14,155 bases of DNA from Pseudomonadota bacterium (GTDB lineage Bacteria; Pseudomonadota; Gammaproteobacteria; Burkholderiales; Burkholderiaceae). How positions within the stretch are numbered: position 1 is the stretch's first letter; every line of letters begins with the position of its first letter. This document shows, one piece after another, positions 6,863 through 14,155 of this stretch. The position numbers and the translations under genes are program-made. The stretch spans positions 1 through 14,155 of the forward strand of contig JAEZQX010000409.1 of assembly GCA_023441105.1 (NCBI GenBank), in the 5' to 3' direction. The notes under the pieces are model-generated. The model was not told where the DNA came from, ran no database searches, and saw only the letters and a list, made by a program, of their open reading frames with translations.

Positions 6863-7360
6863 ATGGGCGAGAAATTTCCGGACGTGGCCCCGTCGAGGGG
6901 CGGATCCTCCGGGCCGGCGCCGATGCCGCCGTCCGAGCTGAGCGTGGGGCAGGTGGCGAGCCGCAGCGGCGTGAGCGTGGCGACGCTGCATTTCTACGAG
7001 TCGAAAGGCCTGATCGCCAGTCGGCGCAATGCCGGCAACCAGCGCCGCTACGGCCGCGACGTGCTGCGGCGGGTCGCGGTCATCAAGGTGGCGCAGCGCG
7101 TCGGCATCCCGCTCGCCTCCATCCAGGCGGCGTTGCAGGCGCTGCCGCGGCAACGGACGCCGACCGCGGCGGACTGGGCAAGGATGTCGGGCCGCTGGAA
7201 GACGGAGCTCAACCAAAGGATCGATGCGCTGACGCAGCTGCGCGACCAGCTCAAGGGTTGCATCGGCTGCGGCTGCCTGTCCATGAAGCAGTGCCCGCTG
7301 CGCAATCCCTGGGACGAGCTGTCCCGCCAGGGCCCCGGCCCGCGGCTGCTCCTGCGGTAG
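6863..7360 (+). CDS. soxR: Redox-sensitive transcriptional activator SoxR
   Basis: A 165-residue MerR-family regulator that senses redox-cycling compounds through a [2Fe-2S] cluster. A winged helix-turn-helix (about residues 26-95, [25 protein letters not shown]) is followed by the dimerisation helix ([19 protein letters not shown]). The SoxR-defining cluster motif comes next, [14 protein letters not shown], with Cys133, Cys136, Cys138 and Cys144 in the CX2CXCX5C spacing. ATG 6863 has GAGG 9 bases upstream, inside the SoxR box; ATG 6923, 20 codons downstream, would give a length nearer that of E. coli SoxR and is an alternative. No soxS is present, as expected outside enterics, where SoxR acts directly on target genes. 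The divergent flavin reductase is its evident target. Confidence 0.96.
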   Translation: MGEKFPDVAPSRGGSSGPAPMPPSELSVGQVASRSGVSVATLHFYESKGLIASRRNAGNQRRYGRDVLRRVAVIKVAQRVGIPLASIQAALQALPRQRTPTAADWARMSGRWKTELNQRIDALTQLRDQLKGCIGCGCLSMKQCPLRNPWDELSRQGPGPRLLLR

Positions 7361-7391
7361 ACTCGGAAGCCTCTCACCGCGCTGCGCAGCC

Positions 7392-8642
7392 ATGGGACCA
7401 GACAACTCCGCCGCCGCCGGTTTCGACCTGCGCGATCCGCCCGCCGGCTTCCATGACGACCCTTATCCCTGGTACGACCGGCTGCGCGCCAGCGAGCCGG
7501 TGAAGGTGCTGGCCGACGGCAGTGTCTTCCTCACCCGCTACGACGACGTCGCCGCCCTGTACCGCAACCCGGTCGCGAGCTCCGACAAGAAGGCCGAGTT
7601 CCGGCCGAAGTATGGCGATACCCCGCTCTACGAGCATCACACCAGCAGCCTCGTCTTCAACGATGCGCCGCTCCACCCGCGGGTCCGCAAGCCGCTGCTG
7701 GGCGCCGTCAACCAGCGTGCCATCGCCCGCATGGAGGCAGGCGTGCAGGCGCTGGTCGACCGGCTGCTGGATGCCATGCAGGCCAAGGCGCGCGACGCCG
7801 GCGGCTCGGGCGATCCGGGTGGCGAGGTCGACCTGATCGCCGATTTCGCGGCGGCGATCCCGGTGGAGGTGGTCGGCAACCTGCTGGCCTTTCCCCGCGA
7901 GGACCGGGGACCGTTGCGCGGCTGGTCGCTGGCGATCCTGGCGGCGCTCGAGCCGGCACCCACGCCGGCGATGCATGAGGCCGGCAACCGTGCGGTGCTC
8001 GAGTTCATGGACTACCTGCGCGAGCTGGTGGCGGCACGCCGGAAGCGGCCGCTCGATCCCGAGGAGGACGTCCTGACGCGGCTGCTGCAGGCGGACGCCG
8101 ACGGCCGCGTGCTGGACGAACGCGAGCTGCTGCACAACTGCATCTTCCTGCTCAATGCCGGGCACGAAACCACCACCAACCTGATCGGCAACGGCATGCA
8201 TGCGCTGCTGACCCACCGCGACCAGCTGCAGCGGCTGGCGGCCGAGCCGGCGCTGGTCGCGACGGCGATCGAGGAGATGCTGCGCTTCGAGAGCCCGCTG
8301 CAGCTCAACAACCGGCGGCTGCTCGCGGCGTCGGAGCTCGGCGGCCGCAGCTTCGAGGCCGGCACGCTGGTGACGCTTTGCGTCGGCGCAGCCAACCGCG
8401 ACCCGACGCAGTTTGCCGAGCCGCAGCGCTTCGACGTCGGCCGCAAGCCCAATCGCCACCTCGCCTTCGGCCATGGCGAGCATGCCTGCGCCGGCATGAA
8501 CGTCGCCCGCATGGAGGCCCGCATCGCGGTGGGCCGGCTGCTGGAGCGCTTTCCGCGGCTTGCGCTCGGTTCCGAGCCGGTGCGCGACCGGCGGGTTCGA
8601 TTCCGCGGGTTCTCCCGCCTGCCGGTGGTGCTCTCGTCCTAG
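7392..8642 (+). CDS. Cytochrome P450
   Basis: A 416-residue soluble bacterial P450 monooxygenase that binds heme through a cysteine thiolate and hydroxylates an unknown organic substrate using electrons from a ferredoxin or flavodoxin system. All core motifs are present: a C-helix segment FNDAPLHPRVRKPL, the oxygen-activating I-helix LLNAGHETTTN (Gly257, Glu259, Thr260), the ExxR pair Glu295 and Arg298 in EEMLRF, and the heme loop FGHGEHACAGMNVARMEA with Cys366 as ligand. The start gives the usual N-terminus (FDLRDPPAGFHDDPYPWYDRLR), but no good ribosome binding site precedes it, so expression may be coupled to soxR, whose stop lies 31 bases upstream. No ferredoxin or reductase gene is in the window. 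The P450 family number cannot be assigned by eye. Confidence 0.95.
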   Translation: MGPDNSAAAGFDLRDPPAGFHDDPYPWYDRLRASEPVKVLADGSVFLTRYDDVAALYRNPVASSDKKAEFRPKYGDTPLYEHHTSSLVFNDAPLHPRVRKPLLGAVNQRAIARMEAGVQALVDRLLDAMQAKARDAGGSGDPGGEVDLIADFAAAIPVEVVGNLLAFPREDRGPLRGWSLAILAALEPAPTPAMHEAGNRAVLEFMDYLRELVAARRKRPLDPEEDVLTRLLQADADGRVLDERELLHNCIFLLNAGHETTTNLIGNGMHALLTHRDQLQRLAAEPALVATAIEEMLRFESPLQLNNRRLLAASELGGRSFEAGTLVTLCVGAANRDPTQFAEPQRFDVGRKPNRHLAFGHGEHACAGMNVARMEARIAVGRLLERFPRLALGSEPVRDRRVRFRGFSRLPVVLSS

Positions 8643-8645
8643 AAT
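8640..8645 (+). promoter_or_regulatory. TAGAAT -10-like element upstream of hyi
   Basis: The TAG stop codon of the P450 gene forms the first half of a TAGAAT hexamer, 54 bases before the hyi start. It lies in the 13-base string CTAGAATCCCCGG, which recurs exactly at 10435-10447 before purE. No matching -35 is seen. Promoter assignment is tentative. Confidence 0.3.
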
Positions 8646-8693
8646 CCCCGGCAGGCGGCTGCGACGTCGCGTCGCCGCGCCCTGGAGAAACGA

Positions 8694-9497
8694 ATGCCGC
8701 GCTTTGCCGCCAACCTGTCGATGCTCTATCCGGAGCACGAGTTCCTCGACCGCTTCGCCGCCGCCGCGGCGGACGGCTTCGAGGCCGTCGAATTCCTGTT
8801 CCCCTACGACCATCCGGCGGCCACGCTGCGCCAGCGCCTGGACGACAACGGCCTGCAGCAGGTCCTCTTCAACACCGTGCCGGGTGATTTCGGCGCCGGC
8901 GACCGCGGCCTGGCCTGCCTGCCGGGGCGCCAGGCGGAGTTCCTGGCCGGTGTCGAGCGGGCGATCGAATACGCTCAGGTGCTCGGCTGCCCACGGCTGC
9001 ATGCCATGGCCGGACTGATGCCGCTCGATGCCAAGGAGGTCGTGCTGCGCGCCACCTACGTGGCCAACATCGCGGAAGCGGCCGCCCGTTGCCGCGCGGC
9101 AGGAATCGAGCTGCTCATCGAGCCGATCAACACCCGCGACATCCCGAACTACTTCCTCAACACCCAGGCGGCCGCGCACCAGGTGGTCGAGGAGGTGCGG
9201 GCAGCCAACCTCAAGGTCCAGATGGATCTCTACCACTGCCAGATCGTCGAAGGCGACCTGGCGATGCGCATCCGCAAGTACCTCGGCGGCGTCGGACACA
9301 TCCAGATCGCCGGCGTGCCGGAGCGTCACGAGCCCGACATCGGCGAGATCAACTATCCCTACCTGTTTGCGCTGCTCGACGAGCTCGGCTACGACGGCTG
9401 GATCGGCTGCGAGTATCGGCCGCGCGGCGGCAGTACGCCGGGCGCGACCTCGGCCGGGCTGGGCTGGCTGCGCCCCTGGCTCGATGCGGTCGCCTGA
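8694..9497 (+). CDS. hyi: Hydroxypyruvate isomerase
   Basis: A 267-residue TIM-barrel enzyme of the xylose-isomerase-like superfamily, expected to interconvert hydroxypyruvate and tartronate semialdehyde in glyoxylate metabolism. It opens with [20 protein letters not shown] and has the family's [20 protein letters not shown] segment. Putative metal and catalytic residues fall at Glu143 ([16 protein letters not shown]), Asp178 ([13 protein letters not shown]), Gln204 ([12 protein letters not shown]) and Glu240 (GCEYRP), the positions I recall for E. coli Hyi. ATG 8694 has GGAGA five bases upstream. The purC start follows 13 bases after its stop. No glyoxylate carboligase or tartronate semialdehyde reductase is nearby, so the pathway partner is not visible. 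The related 2-oxo-tetronate isomerase OtnI is the main alternative. Confidence 0.88.
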   Translation: MPRFAANLSMLYPEHEFLDRFAAAAADGFEAVEFLFPYDHPAATLRQRLDDNGLQQVLFNTVPGDFGAGDRGLACLPGRQAEFLAGVERAIEYAQVLGCPRLHAMAGLMPLDAKEVVLRATYVANIAEAAARCRAAGIELLIEPINTRDIPNYFLNTQAAAHQVVEEVRAANLKVQMDLYHCQIVEGDLAMRIRKYLGGVGHIQIAGVPERHEPDIGEINYPYLFALLDELGYDGWIGCEYRPRGGSTPGATSAGLGWLRPWLDAVA

Positions 9498-9510
9498 GGC
9501 AGGGGCCGGG

Positions 9511-10422
9511 ATGAGCACCACCGAAACCTCCAGGAAGCTCAGGTCGCTGCCGCTGCTCGGCAGCGGCAAGGTGCGGGACAACTATGCGGTCGGCGAAGAC
9601 CGCATGCTGATGGTGACCAGCGACCGCCTGTCCGCCTTCGACGTGGTGATGAGCGAGCCGATCCCGCACAAGGGCAGGGTGCTCAACACGCTGGCCCTGT
9701 TCTGGTTCGAACGGCTTGCGGACCTCGTCCCCAATCACCTGACCGGCGTCGCCCCGGAATCGGTGGTCGCGCCCGACGAGGTCGAGCTGGTGCGCGGGCG
9801 ATCGATGGTGGTCCGGCGGCTCCGGCCGGTGCTGGTCGAGGCCGTGGTGCGAGGCTATCTCGCCGGCTCGGCATTCAAGGAGTATGTGGCCAGCGGCAGC
9901 GTCTGCGGCATCCCGCTGCCGCCGGGCATGGAACAGGCGCAGCGATTGCCGGAGCCGATCTTCACCCCGGCGGCCAAGGCTGCGATGGGCGAGCACGACG
10001 AGAACATCAGCTTCGAGCAGATGGTTGCCACCACCGGCGAGGCGCTGGCGCGCAAGATCCGCGACATCAGCCTCGCCCTTTATCGGCGCGCGAGCGATTT
10101 CGCCGCCAGCCGTGGCATCGTCATCGCCGATACCAAGTTCGAGTTCGGGCTCGACGACCGCGGCGAGCTGTACCTGATGGACGAAGTCCTCACGCCCGAC
10201 TCGTCGCGCTTCTGGCCGGCCAGCGAATATCGGGTCGGCATCTCGCCGCCGAGCTACGACAAGCAGTTCGTCAGGGATTATCTCGAGACGGTCGAGGACT
10301 GGAACAAGCGCGCGCCGCCCCCGCCGCTGCCGCCGCAGGTGGTCGCCGCCACCGCGGCGCGCTACCGCGAGGCGCTGCGGGTGCTGACCGGCAGCGACCT
10401 GCCGCCCGAGCCGGCCCGGTGA
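9511..10422 (+). CDS. purC: Phosphoribosylaminoimidazole-succinocarboxamide synthase (SAICAR synthetase)
   Basis: A 303-residue cytosolic enzyme that joins CAIR and aspartate with ATP to give SAICAR in purine synthesis. Characteristic segments are GSGKVRDNY near the N-terminus (nucleotide loop), [70 protein letters not shown] and [14 protein letters not shown]. This is the longer form of about 300 residues found in many proteobacteria and fungi rather than the 235-residue E. coli form. The start at 9511 gives the expected N-terminus; a G-rich stretch (GGGG at 9502-9505) is a modest ribosome binding site. It directly follows hyi and precedes purE. Confidence 0.97.
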   Translation: MSTTETSRKLRSLPLLGSGKVRDNYAVGEDRMLMVTSDRLSAFDVVMSEPIPHKGRVLNTLALFWFERLADLVPNHLTGVAPESVVAPDEVELVRGRSMVVRRLRPVLVEAVVRGYLAGSAFKEYVASGSVCGIPLPPGMEQAQRLPEPIFTPAAKAAMGEHDENISFEQMVATTGEALARKIRDISLALYRRASDFAASRGIVIADTKFEFGLDDRGELYLMDEVLTPDSSRFWPASEYRVGISPPSYDKQFVRDYLETVEDWNKRAPPPPLPPQVVAATAARYREALRVLTGSDLPPEPAR

Positions 10423-10432
10423 CGGCGGCGGT

Positions 10433-10441
10433 TGCTAGAAT
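10433..10441 (+). promoter_or_regulatory. Extended -10 promoter element upstream of purE
   Basis: TGCTAGAAT combines a TG dinucleotide with a TAGAAT hexamer (10436-10441), forming an extended -10 element that can work without a strong -35. It sits 42 bases upstream of the purE start, in the 55-base gap after purC, so purE-purK-tsaC may have its own promoter. The same CTAGAATCCCCGG string occurs before hyi. Confidence 0.4.
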
Positions 10442-10477
10442 CCCCGGTTTCGCAATGCGCCACGGACGTAGGACCGA

Positions 10478-10999
10478 ATGACTGAGCCCCCCGTACTCGC
10501 GCCGGTGCCGGACGACACGCCCCGAGTGGGCGTGGTGATGGGCAGCAAGAGCGACTGGGACGTGATGCAGCACGCGGTGGCATTGCTCCGGGAGTTCGAC
10601 ATCCCCCTCGAGGCGCGGGTCGTCTCGGCCCATCGGATGCCGGACGACATGTTCCGCTACGCGGAGCAGGCCGGCGGCCGTGGCCTGCGGGCCATCATCG
10701 CCGGCGCCGGCGGCGCCGCGCACCTGCCTGGGATGCTGGCGGCCAAGACCACCGTGCCGGTGCTGGGCGTGCCGGTGCCGAGCCGGCACCTGCAGGGCCA
10801 GGATTCGCTGCTGTCCATCGTGCAGATGCCGCGCGGCATTCCGGTCGCCACCTTCGCCATCGGCGAAGCCGGCGCGGTCAATGCCGCGCTGTTCGCGGTG
10901 GCGATGCTGGCGGCGGACGATCCCAACCTGGCGGCGGCGCTGACGCAGTTCCGGGCGCTGCAGACGCAGGCGGCCAGCGGCATGAAGCTGCCGCTGTGA
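10478..10999 (+). CDS. purE: N5-carboxyaminoimidazole ribonucleotide mutase
   Basis: A 173-residue class I PurE that moves the carboxylate of N5-CAIR to give CAIR. Diagnostic motifs are [14 protein letters not shown] (phosphate binding), [13 protein letters not shown] (catalytic histidine about His52), [17 protein letters not shown], and [25 protein letters not shown]. About 15 extra residues precede the conserved core, with none of the look of a signal peptide. ATG 10478 has a TAGGA-type ribosome binding site about five bases upstream. It works with PurK, encoded 36 bases downstream, which supplies its unstable substrate. Confidence 0.97.
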   Translation: MTEPPVLAPVPDDTPRVGVVMGSKSDWDVMQHAVALLREFDIPLEARVVSAHRMPDDMFRYAEQAGGRGLRAIIAGAGGAAHLPGMLAAKTTVPVLGVPVPSRHLQGQDSLLSIVQMPRGIPVATFAIGEAGAVNAALFAVAMLAADDPNLAAALTQFRALQTQAASGMKLPL

Positions 11000-11035
11000 A
11001 GCGGTCGCCGCGATTCCTGCAGTGACGAAGCCGGC

Positions 11036-12220
11036 ATGAACCCGAACCTGGATGCAGGCATGAAGCCGGATGCGCCGCTGCCGCCGGGCTCCTGGCTCGG
11101 CATGATGGGCGGCGGCCAGCTCGGCCGGATGTTCTGCATGGCCGCGCAAAGCCTCGGCTATCGCGTCTGCGTGCTCGACCCGGCGCGCAACAGCCCCGCC
11201 GGCGCGGTGGCCGACGACCATCTGCGTGCCGAATACCTGGACGAGACGGCGCTGGCGGAGCTGGCGCGCCGCTGCCCGGCCATCAGCACCGAGTTCGAGA
11301 ACGTGCCGGCGCGGGCGCTGGAGCGGCTGGCCCGGGAGGCTCGGGTCTGCCCGGCAGCGGGGGCGGTGAGCATCGCGCAGGACCGCATCGCCGAGAAGCG
11401 ATTCATCGAGTCGTGCGGCGTGGCGGTCGCGCCCTGGGCCGCGGTGTCCTCCGCGGCCGATCTGGACGTCGTCGATGCGGAGCTGCTGCCGGGCATCCTC
11501 AAGGTCGCGAGACTCGGCTACGACGGCAAGGGCCAGGCGCGGGTCGCGGATGCGGCGCAGGCGCGGGCAGCGCTTGCTGCATTCGACGGCAAGCCTTGCG
11601 TGCTGGAAAAGCGCCTGGCGCTGGCATTCGAGCTGTCGGTGATCGTCGCCCGCGGCGCCGACGGCCGCTGCGCCACCTTTCCGATCGCCCGCAACGTCCA
11701 CCACGAGGGCATCCTGGCGGTCTCGTCCGTGCCGGCGGACATCGACGACGCGCTGGCCGCGGACGCGCGGGCCGCGGCGCTGCGGATCGCCGAGCGGCTG
11801 CAGTACGTCGGCGTGCTGTGCGTGGAATTCTTCGTCACCAGCGACGGCAGCCTGCTGGTCAACGAGATGGCACCGCGTCCGCACAACTCCGGCCACTACA
11901 GCATCGATGCCGCCGTCACCAGCCAGTTCGAGCAGCAGGCCAGGGTGATGGCGGGTTTGCCGCTCGGTGCCACCGACCTGCTGGCGCCGGCGGTGATGCT
12001 CAACATCCTGGGCGACGCCTGGTTCGCCGGCGGCGCGCGGCGGGAGCCCGATTGGGCCGCCGTGCTGGAGCATCCAGGCGCCAAGCTCCATCTCTACGGC
12101 AAGGAAGAGGCGCGGCCTGGTCGCAAGATGGGCCATGTCACGGTGATCGGCCGAACCGCCGCCGATGCGCTCGCGCAGGCCAGGGCCATCGCGCCGCTGG
12201 TCGCGCAGCGGATCGACTGA
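11036..12220 (+). CDS. purK: N5-carboxyaminoimidazole ribonucleotide synthase
   Basis: A 394-residue ATP-grasp enzyme that makes N5-CAIR from AIR, bicarbonate and ATP. The preATP-grasp domain begins with [37 protein letters not shown] segment and [19 protein letters not shown] mark entry to the ATP-grasp domain. [15 protein letters not shown] provides the ATP lysine and glycine loop. [29 protein letters not shown] and [19 protein letters not shown] complete the metal and substrate site. ATG 11036 and ATG 11060 are both possible starts, neither with a strong ribosome binding site; the conserved region starts near residue 20. It is co-directional with purE and tsaC, with only 11 bases between its stop and the tsaC start, consistent with one operon. 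Confidence 0.97.
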   Translation: MNPNLDAGMKPDAPLPPGSWLGMMGGGQLGRMFCMAAQSLGYRVCVLDPARNSPAGAVADDHLRAEYLDETALAELARRCPAISTEFENVPARALERLAREARVCPAAGAVSIAQDRIAEKRFIESCGVAVAPWAAVSSAADLDVVDAELLPGILKVARLGYDGKGQARVADAAQARAALAAFDGKPCVLEKRLALAFELSVIVARGADGRCATFPIARNVHHEGILAVSSVPADIDDALAADARAAALRIAERLQYVGVLCVEFFVTSDGSLLVNEMAPRPHNSGHYSIDAAVTSQFEQQARVMAGLPLGATDLLAPAVMLNILGDAWFAGGARREPDWAAVLEHPGAKLHLYGKEEARPGRKMGHVTVIGRTAADALAQARAIAPLVAQRID

Positions 12221-12231
12221 AGGTCGCCTCG

Positions 12232-13203
12232 ATGACGGCATCGGCAGGCGTCGACGACGCCGTCGCGGCGCTGGCGGCGGGCGATGTCGTCGGCCTGCCC
12301 ACCGAAACTGTCTACGGCCTGGCTGCCGACGCCGCCAACCCCGAGGCGGTCGCGAAGATCTATCGCATCAAGGGGCGCCCGGCGGATCATCCACTGATCG
12401 TGCACGTGCTCGGCGAACGGCAGGCGCGTCTCTGGGGGCAGTGGAACCCGCTGGCGCAGCGCCTGGTCGACGCCTTCTGGCCCGGTCCGTTGACCATCGT
12501 CCTGCCGCGCCTGCCGCAGGCGCCCGCCTGGGCCTGCGCCGGCCACGCCACCATCGCCCTGCGCAGCCCGTCGCATCCGCTGGCGCGCGAAGTGATGGGC
12601 CGGCTCCTCGCGGCCGGCATCACCGGCATTGCCGCCCCTTCGGCCAATCGCTTCGGTCGCGTCAGCCCGACCAGCGCCGCCCACGTGCGCGCCGACCTCG
12701 GCGATGAAGTGCCGATGGTGGTCGAAGGCGGCGACGCCGACGTCGGCGTCGAATCGACCATCGTCGACGTCTCGCGCGGCCGGGCGGTGCTGCTGCGGCC
12801 CGGCCACATCGGCGCGCAGGAGATCGGCGCCGCGCTCGGCGAGCCAGTGGCGTCGCCGGACCAGGCCGCACCGAAGGTCTCCGGCAGCCTCGCCTCGCAC
12901 TATGCGCCGGCGACGCCGGTGGCGCTGGGCGACGCGACGCAGCTCGATGCGCTGCTGGCGCAGGCGCTTGCGGACGGGCGGCGGGTGGCGCTCTGGAGCC
13001 TGGCGCCGCCGGCGCGGCAGGATCGCCTGGTGAGCTGGCGGGCCCAGCCGCAGGCTGCCGCCGCCATGGAGCACGACCTCTACCGGATGCTGCGCGAGCT
13101 CGATGCCAGCGGCGCCGAGCTGATCCTGATCCAGGCGCCGCCGGCCGATTCCGCCTGGGCGGCGGTCAACGACCGCCTGAGACGGGCGGCGAGCCCGCGC
13201 TGA
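12232..13203 (+). CDS. tsaC: L-threonylcarbamoyladenylate synthase (Sua5 type)
   Basis: A 323-residue enzyme that makes threonylcarbamoyl-AMP from threonine, bicarbonate and ATP, the first step of the t6A37 tRNA modification. The YrdC-fold domain (about 10-195) shows GLPTETVYGLAADA, KIYRIKGRPADHPLIVHV, FWPGPLTIVLPR, GIAAPSANRFGRVSPT and VEGGDADVGVESTIVDVS with LLRPGHIG. A linker SGSLASHYAPATPV leads to a C-terminal Sua5 domain, so this is the long two-domain form rather than the about 190-residue TsaC of E. coli. ATG 12232 has AAGG just upstream. Its place after purK is a neighbourhood I recall from betaproteobacteria; the link to purine synthesis is probably transcriptional only. Confidence 0.95.
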   Translation: MTASAGVDDAVAALAAGDVVGLPTETVYGLAADAANPEAVAKIYRIKGRPADHPLIVHVLGERQARLWGQWNPLAQRLVDAFWPGPLTIVLPRLPQAPAWACAGHATIALRSPSHPLAREVMGRLLAAGITGIAAPSANRFGRVSPTSAAHVRADLGDEVPMVVEGGDADVGVESTIVDVSRGRAVLLRPGHIGAQEIGAALGEPVASPDQAAPKVSGSLASHYAPATPVALGDATQLDALLAQALADGRRVALWSLAPPARQDRLVSWRAQPQAAAAMEHDLYRMLRELDASGAELILIQAPPADSAWAAVNDRLRRAASPR

Positions 13204-13204
13204 T

Positions 13205-13219
13205 CCGCCGTTTCGGCGG
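13205..13219 (+). terminator. Hairpin directly after tsaC, possible terminator
   Basis: CCGCCG (13205-13210) pairs with CGGCGG (13214-13219) around a TTT loop, starting one base after the tsaC stop codon. The position suits the end of the purCEK-tsaC unit. No T-run follows, so Rho-independent termination is uncertain. Confidence 0.45.
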
Positions 13220-13283
13220 GCCGTCCCGAACTGGTCGCGGTGCAGCGCGCCGCGGTGGCGCGCAACCGCCGCGCGTCATCGCA

Positions 13284-13289
13284 TAGAAT
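13284..13289 (+). promoter_or_regulatory. TAGAAT -10-like element upstream of the SPFH gene
   Basis: TAGAAT, one base off TATAAT, stands 64 bases before the SPFH start in otherwise very GC-rich DNA. Transcription would start near 13295, just before the leader hairpin. No clear -35 hexamer is seen at 16-18 bases. Confidence 0.4.
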
Positions 13290-13297
13290 CGCGCGAT

Positions 13298-13324
13298 GCC
13301 GGCCGCGGGGCCCGCGGTGCCGGC
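13298..13324 (+). other. Strong GC hairpin in the SPFH gene leader
   Basis: GCCGGC (13298-13303) and CGCGGG (13304-13309) pair with CCCGCG (13311-13316) and GCCGGC (13319-13324), leaving a 1-base centre and a 2-base bulge. If the TAGAAT element is the promoter, this hairpin forms the 5' end of the transcript, ahead of GGGGAG at 13337-13342. It could protect the message, or it could be a terminator-like or protein-binding structure. Role is inference. Confidence 0.4.
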
Positions 13325-13347
13325 CCGGCCTGCCACGGGGAGCTGCC

Positions 13348-14155
13348 ATGAGCCTGCTGAACATCATCACCAGCCAGCTGATCGATGTCATCGAATGGAC
13401 CGATGACTCCCGCGACACGCTCTCCTATCGCTGGCCCGACGAGGACAAGGAGATCAAGAACGGCGCGCAGCTGATCGTGCGCGAGTCGCAGCTGGTGCAG
13501 TTCGTCGCTGCCGGTCAGTATGCCGATCTCTTCGGCCCGGGCAAGCACACGCTCAGCACCGAGAACATCCCGATCCTGTCGACCATCCTTGGCTGGAAGT
13601 ACGGCTTCCAGTCACCGTTCAAGTGCGACGTCTACTACCTCAACACGCGGCTGTTCACCGGCAACAAGTGGGGTACCGCCAATCCGGTGATGATGCGCGA
13701 CCGCGACTTCGGCGTCGTCAGGATCAGGGCCTTCGGCACCTATGATTTCCGCATCGTCGAAGCGGCGAAGTTCCTGCGCGAAGTCGCCGGCACCGACCAG
13801 AACTTCCGCCTCGACGAGTTCGCGGACACCATGCGTTCGCGGATCGTCAGCGTCTTCACGGAGGCGCTGGCCCGCGCCGGCGTGCCGGTACTCGACGTCG
13901 CGCAGCGCTATCGCGAGCTCGGCGACGCCCTGCTGCAGATCATCAATCCGGCGATGCTCGAGAAGTACGGCCTCGAGATCACCAGCTTCATCCTCGAGAA
14001 CGTCTCGGTGCCGCCGGAAGTGGAGCAGGCGGTGGACAAGCGCTCCAGCATGAGCGTGATCGGCAATCTCAACGACTACGTCAAGTACCAGATGGGCGTC
14101 GCCATGGGGCAGGGTGGCGAGGCTGGTGCCGCTGCCACCATGCCGGCGCAGATGG
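13348..14155 (+). CDS. SPFH-domain protein (YdjI / 'virion core protein' type), partial
   Basis: An open frame of 269 codons starts at ATG 13348 and runs off the window end without a stop, so the C-terminus is missing. GGGGAG at 13337-13342 is a good ribosome binding site. The sequence opens with SLLNIITSQLIDVIEWTDDS and continues RWPDEDKEIKNGAQLIVRESQ, FGPGKHTLSTENIPILSTI, WKYGFQSPFKCDVYYLNTR, NKWGTANPVMMRDRDFGVVRIRAFGTYDFR and a later SFILENVSVPPEVEQAVDK. This is the pattern of the YdjI-like SPFH (band 7) family, whose members often end with a zinc ribbon. Such proteins are thought to scaffold membranes; no transmembrane segment is seen in the part present. The start of the low-complexity stretch (GQGGEAGAAATMPAQM) marks the end of the SPFH core. 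Confidence 0.9.
   Translation, partial: MSLLNIITSQLIDVIEWTDDSRDTLSYRWPDEDKEIKNGAQLIVRESQLVQFVAAGQYADLFGPGKHTLSTENIPILSTILGWKYGFQSPFKCDVYYLNTRLFTGNKWGTANPVMMRDRDFGVVRIRAFGTYDFRIVEAAKFLREVAGTDQNFRLDEFADTMRSRIVSVFTEALARAGVPVLDVAQRYRELGDALLQIINPAMLEKYGLEITSFILENVSVPPEVEQAVDKRSSMSVIGNLNDYVKYQMGVAMGQGGEAGAAATMPAQM

Noticed and set aside
7374..9581. Very long minus-strand open frame (about 735 codons) opposite the P450 and hyi genes
   Set aside because: Its translation is rich in Arg, His, Gln and Ala with no domain pattern, and it lies antisense to two genes with complete family motifs. This is a typical shadow frame in high-GC DNA.
11690..11730. [10 protein letters not shown] in PurK as a possible loss of a conserved Glu-Asn pair
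   Set aside because: This segment varies in the family; I recall E. coli PurK also differs here. The rest of the ATP-grasp site is intact, so there is no evidence of inactivation.
10271..12241. Long minus-strand open frame (about 656 codons) opposite purC, purE and purK
   Set aside because: Low-complexity basic translation, no recognisable motifs, and full overlap with three well-supported purine genes.
1..14155. Search for CRISPR arrays, tRNA genes, insertion sequences and tandem repeats
   Set aside because: No regularly spaced repeats, no tRNA-like cloverleaf or conserved T-loop, no transposase motifs and no long direct repeats were seen by eye.

Overview
The window looks like chromosomal DNA of a high-GC betaproteobacterium, probably of the order Burkholderiales. 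This rests on the strong G/C third-position bias, a Bug-family (tripartite tricarboxylate transport) binding protein, and a housekeeping run pyk - aldolase - purC - purE - purK - tsaC/sua5 that I recall as a conserved neighbourhood in that group. No species can be named from the sequence alone. I see no tRNA, rRNA, insertion sequence, integrase, phage gene or CRISPR array.

Layout. 1-225: a noncoding start with a C-rich GC palindrome and an inverted repeat that may be an operator. 226-1185: a secreted Bug-type solute-binding protein. 1186-1689: a gap that holds, on the minus strand, what looks like the broken C-terminal end of a TauE/SafE-type membrane protein, followed by the pyk leader. 1690-4136: two glycolytic enzymes, pyruvate kinase and a class I fructose-bisphosphate aldolase. 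4137-9510: an accessory block of six genes. These are a DUF481 outer-membrane protein (minus), an alpha/beta hydrolase (plus), an NADPH-dependent FMN reductase (minus), the redox sensor SoxR (plus), a cytochrome P450 (plus) and a hydroxypyruvate isomerase (plus). 9511-13203: purC, purE, purK and the tRNA t6A enzyme TsaC/Sua5. 13348 to the end: a partial SPFH-domain protein.

How the genes work together. pyk and fda serve lower and middle glycolysis. purC, purE and purK carry out consecutive steps of IMP synthesis (AIR to N5-CAIR to CAIR to SAICAR). The most readable regulatory unit is soxR with its divergent flavin reductase. The intergenic region holds an 18-bp SoxR box that differs at one base from the textbook sequence. 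It lies inside a 19-bp-spacer promoter that faces the reductase, the same geometry as E. coli soxS. A P450 follows soxR by 31 bases, so the block may be a small redox or xenobiotic response module, although no P450 redox partner is present.

The window is mostly ordinary core metabolism. The points worth a second look are the SoxR promoter, the accessory block placed between the aldolase and purC, the gene remnant upstream of pyk, a perfect 14-bp palindrome between divergent genes, and hairpins in several leaders. I found no clear evidence of a wholly new system.
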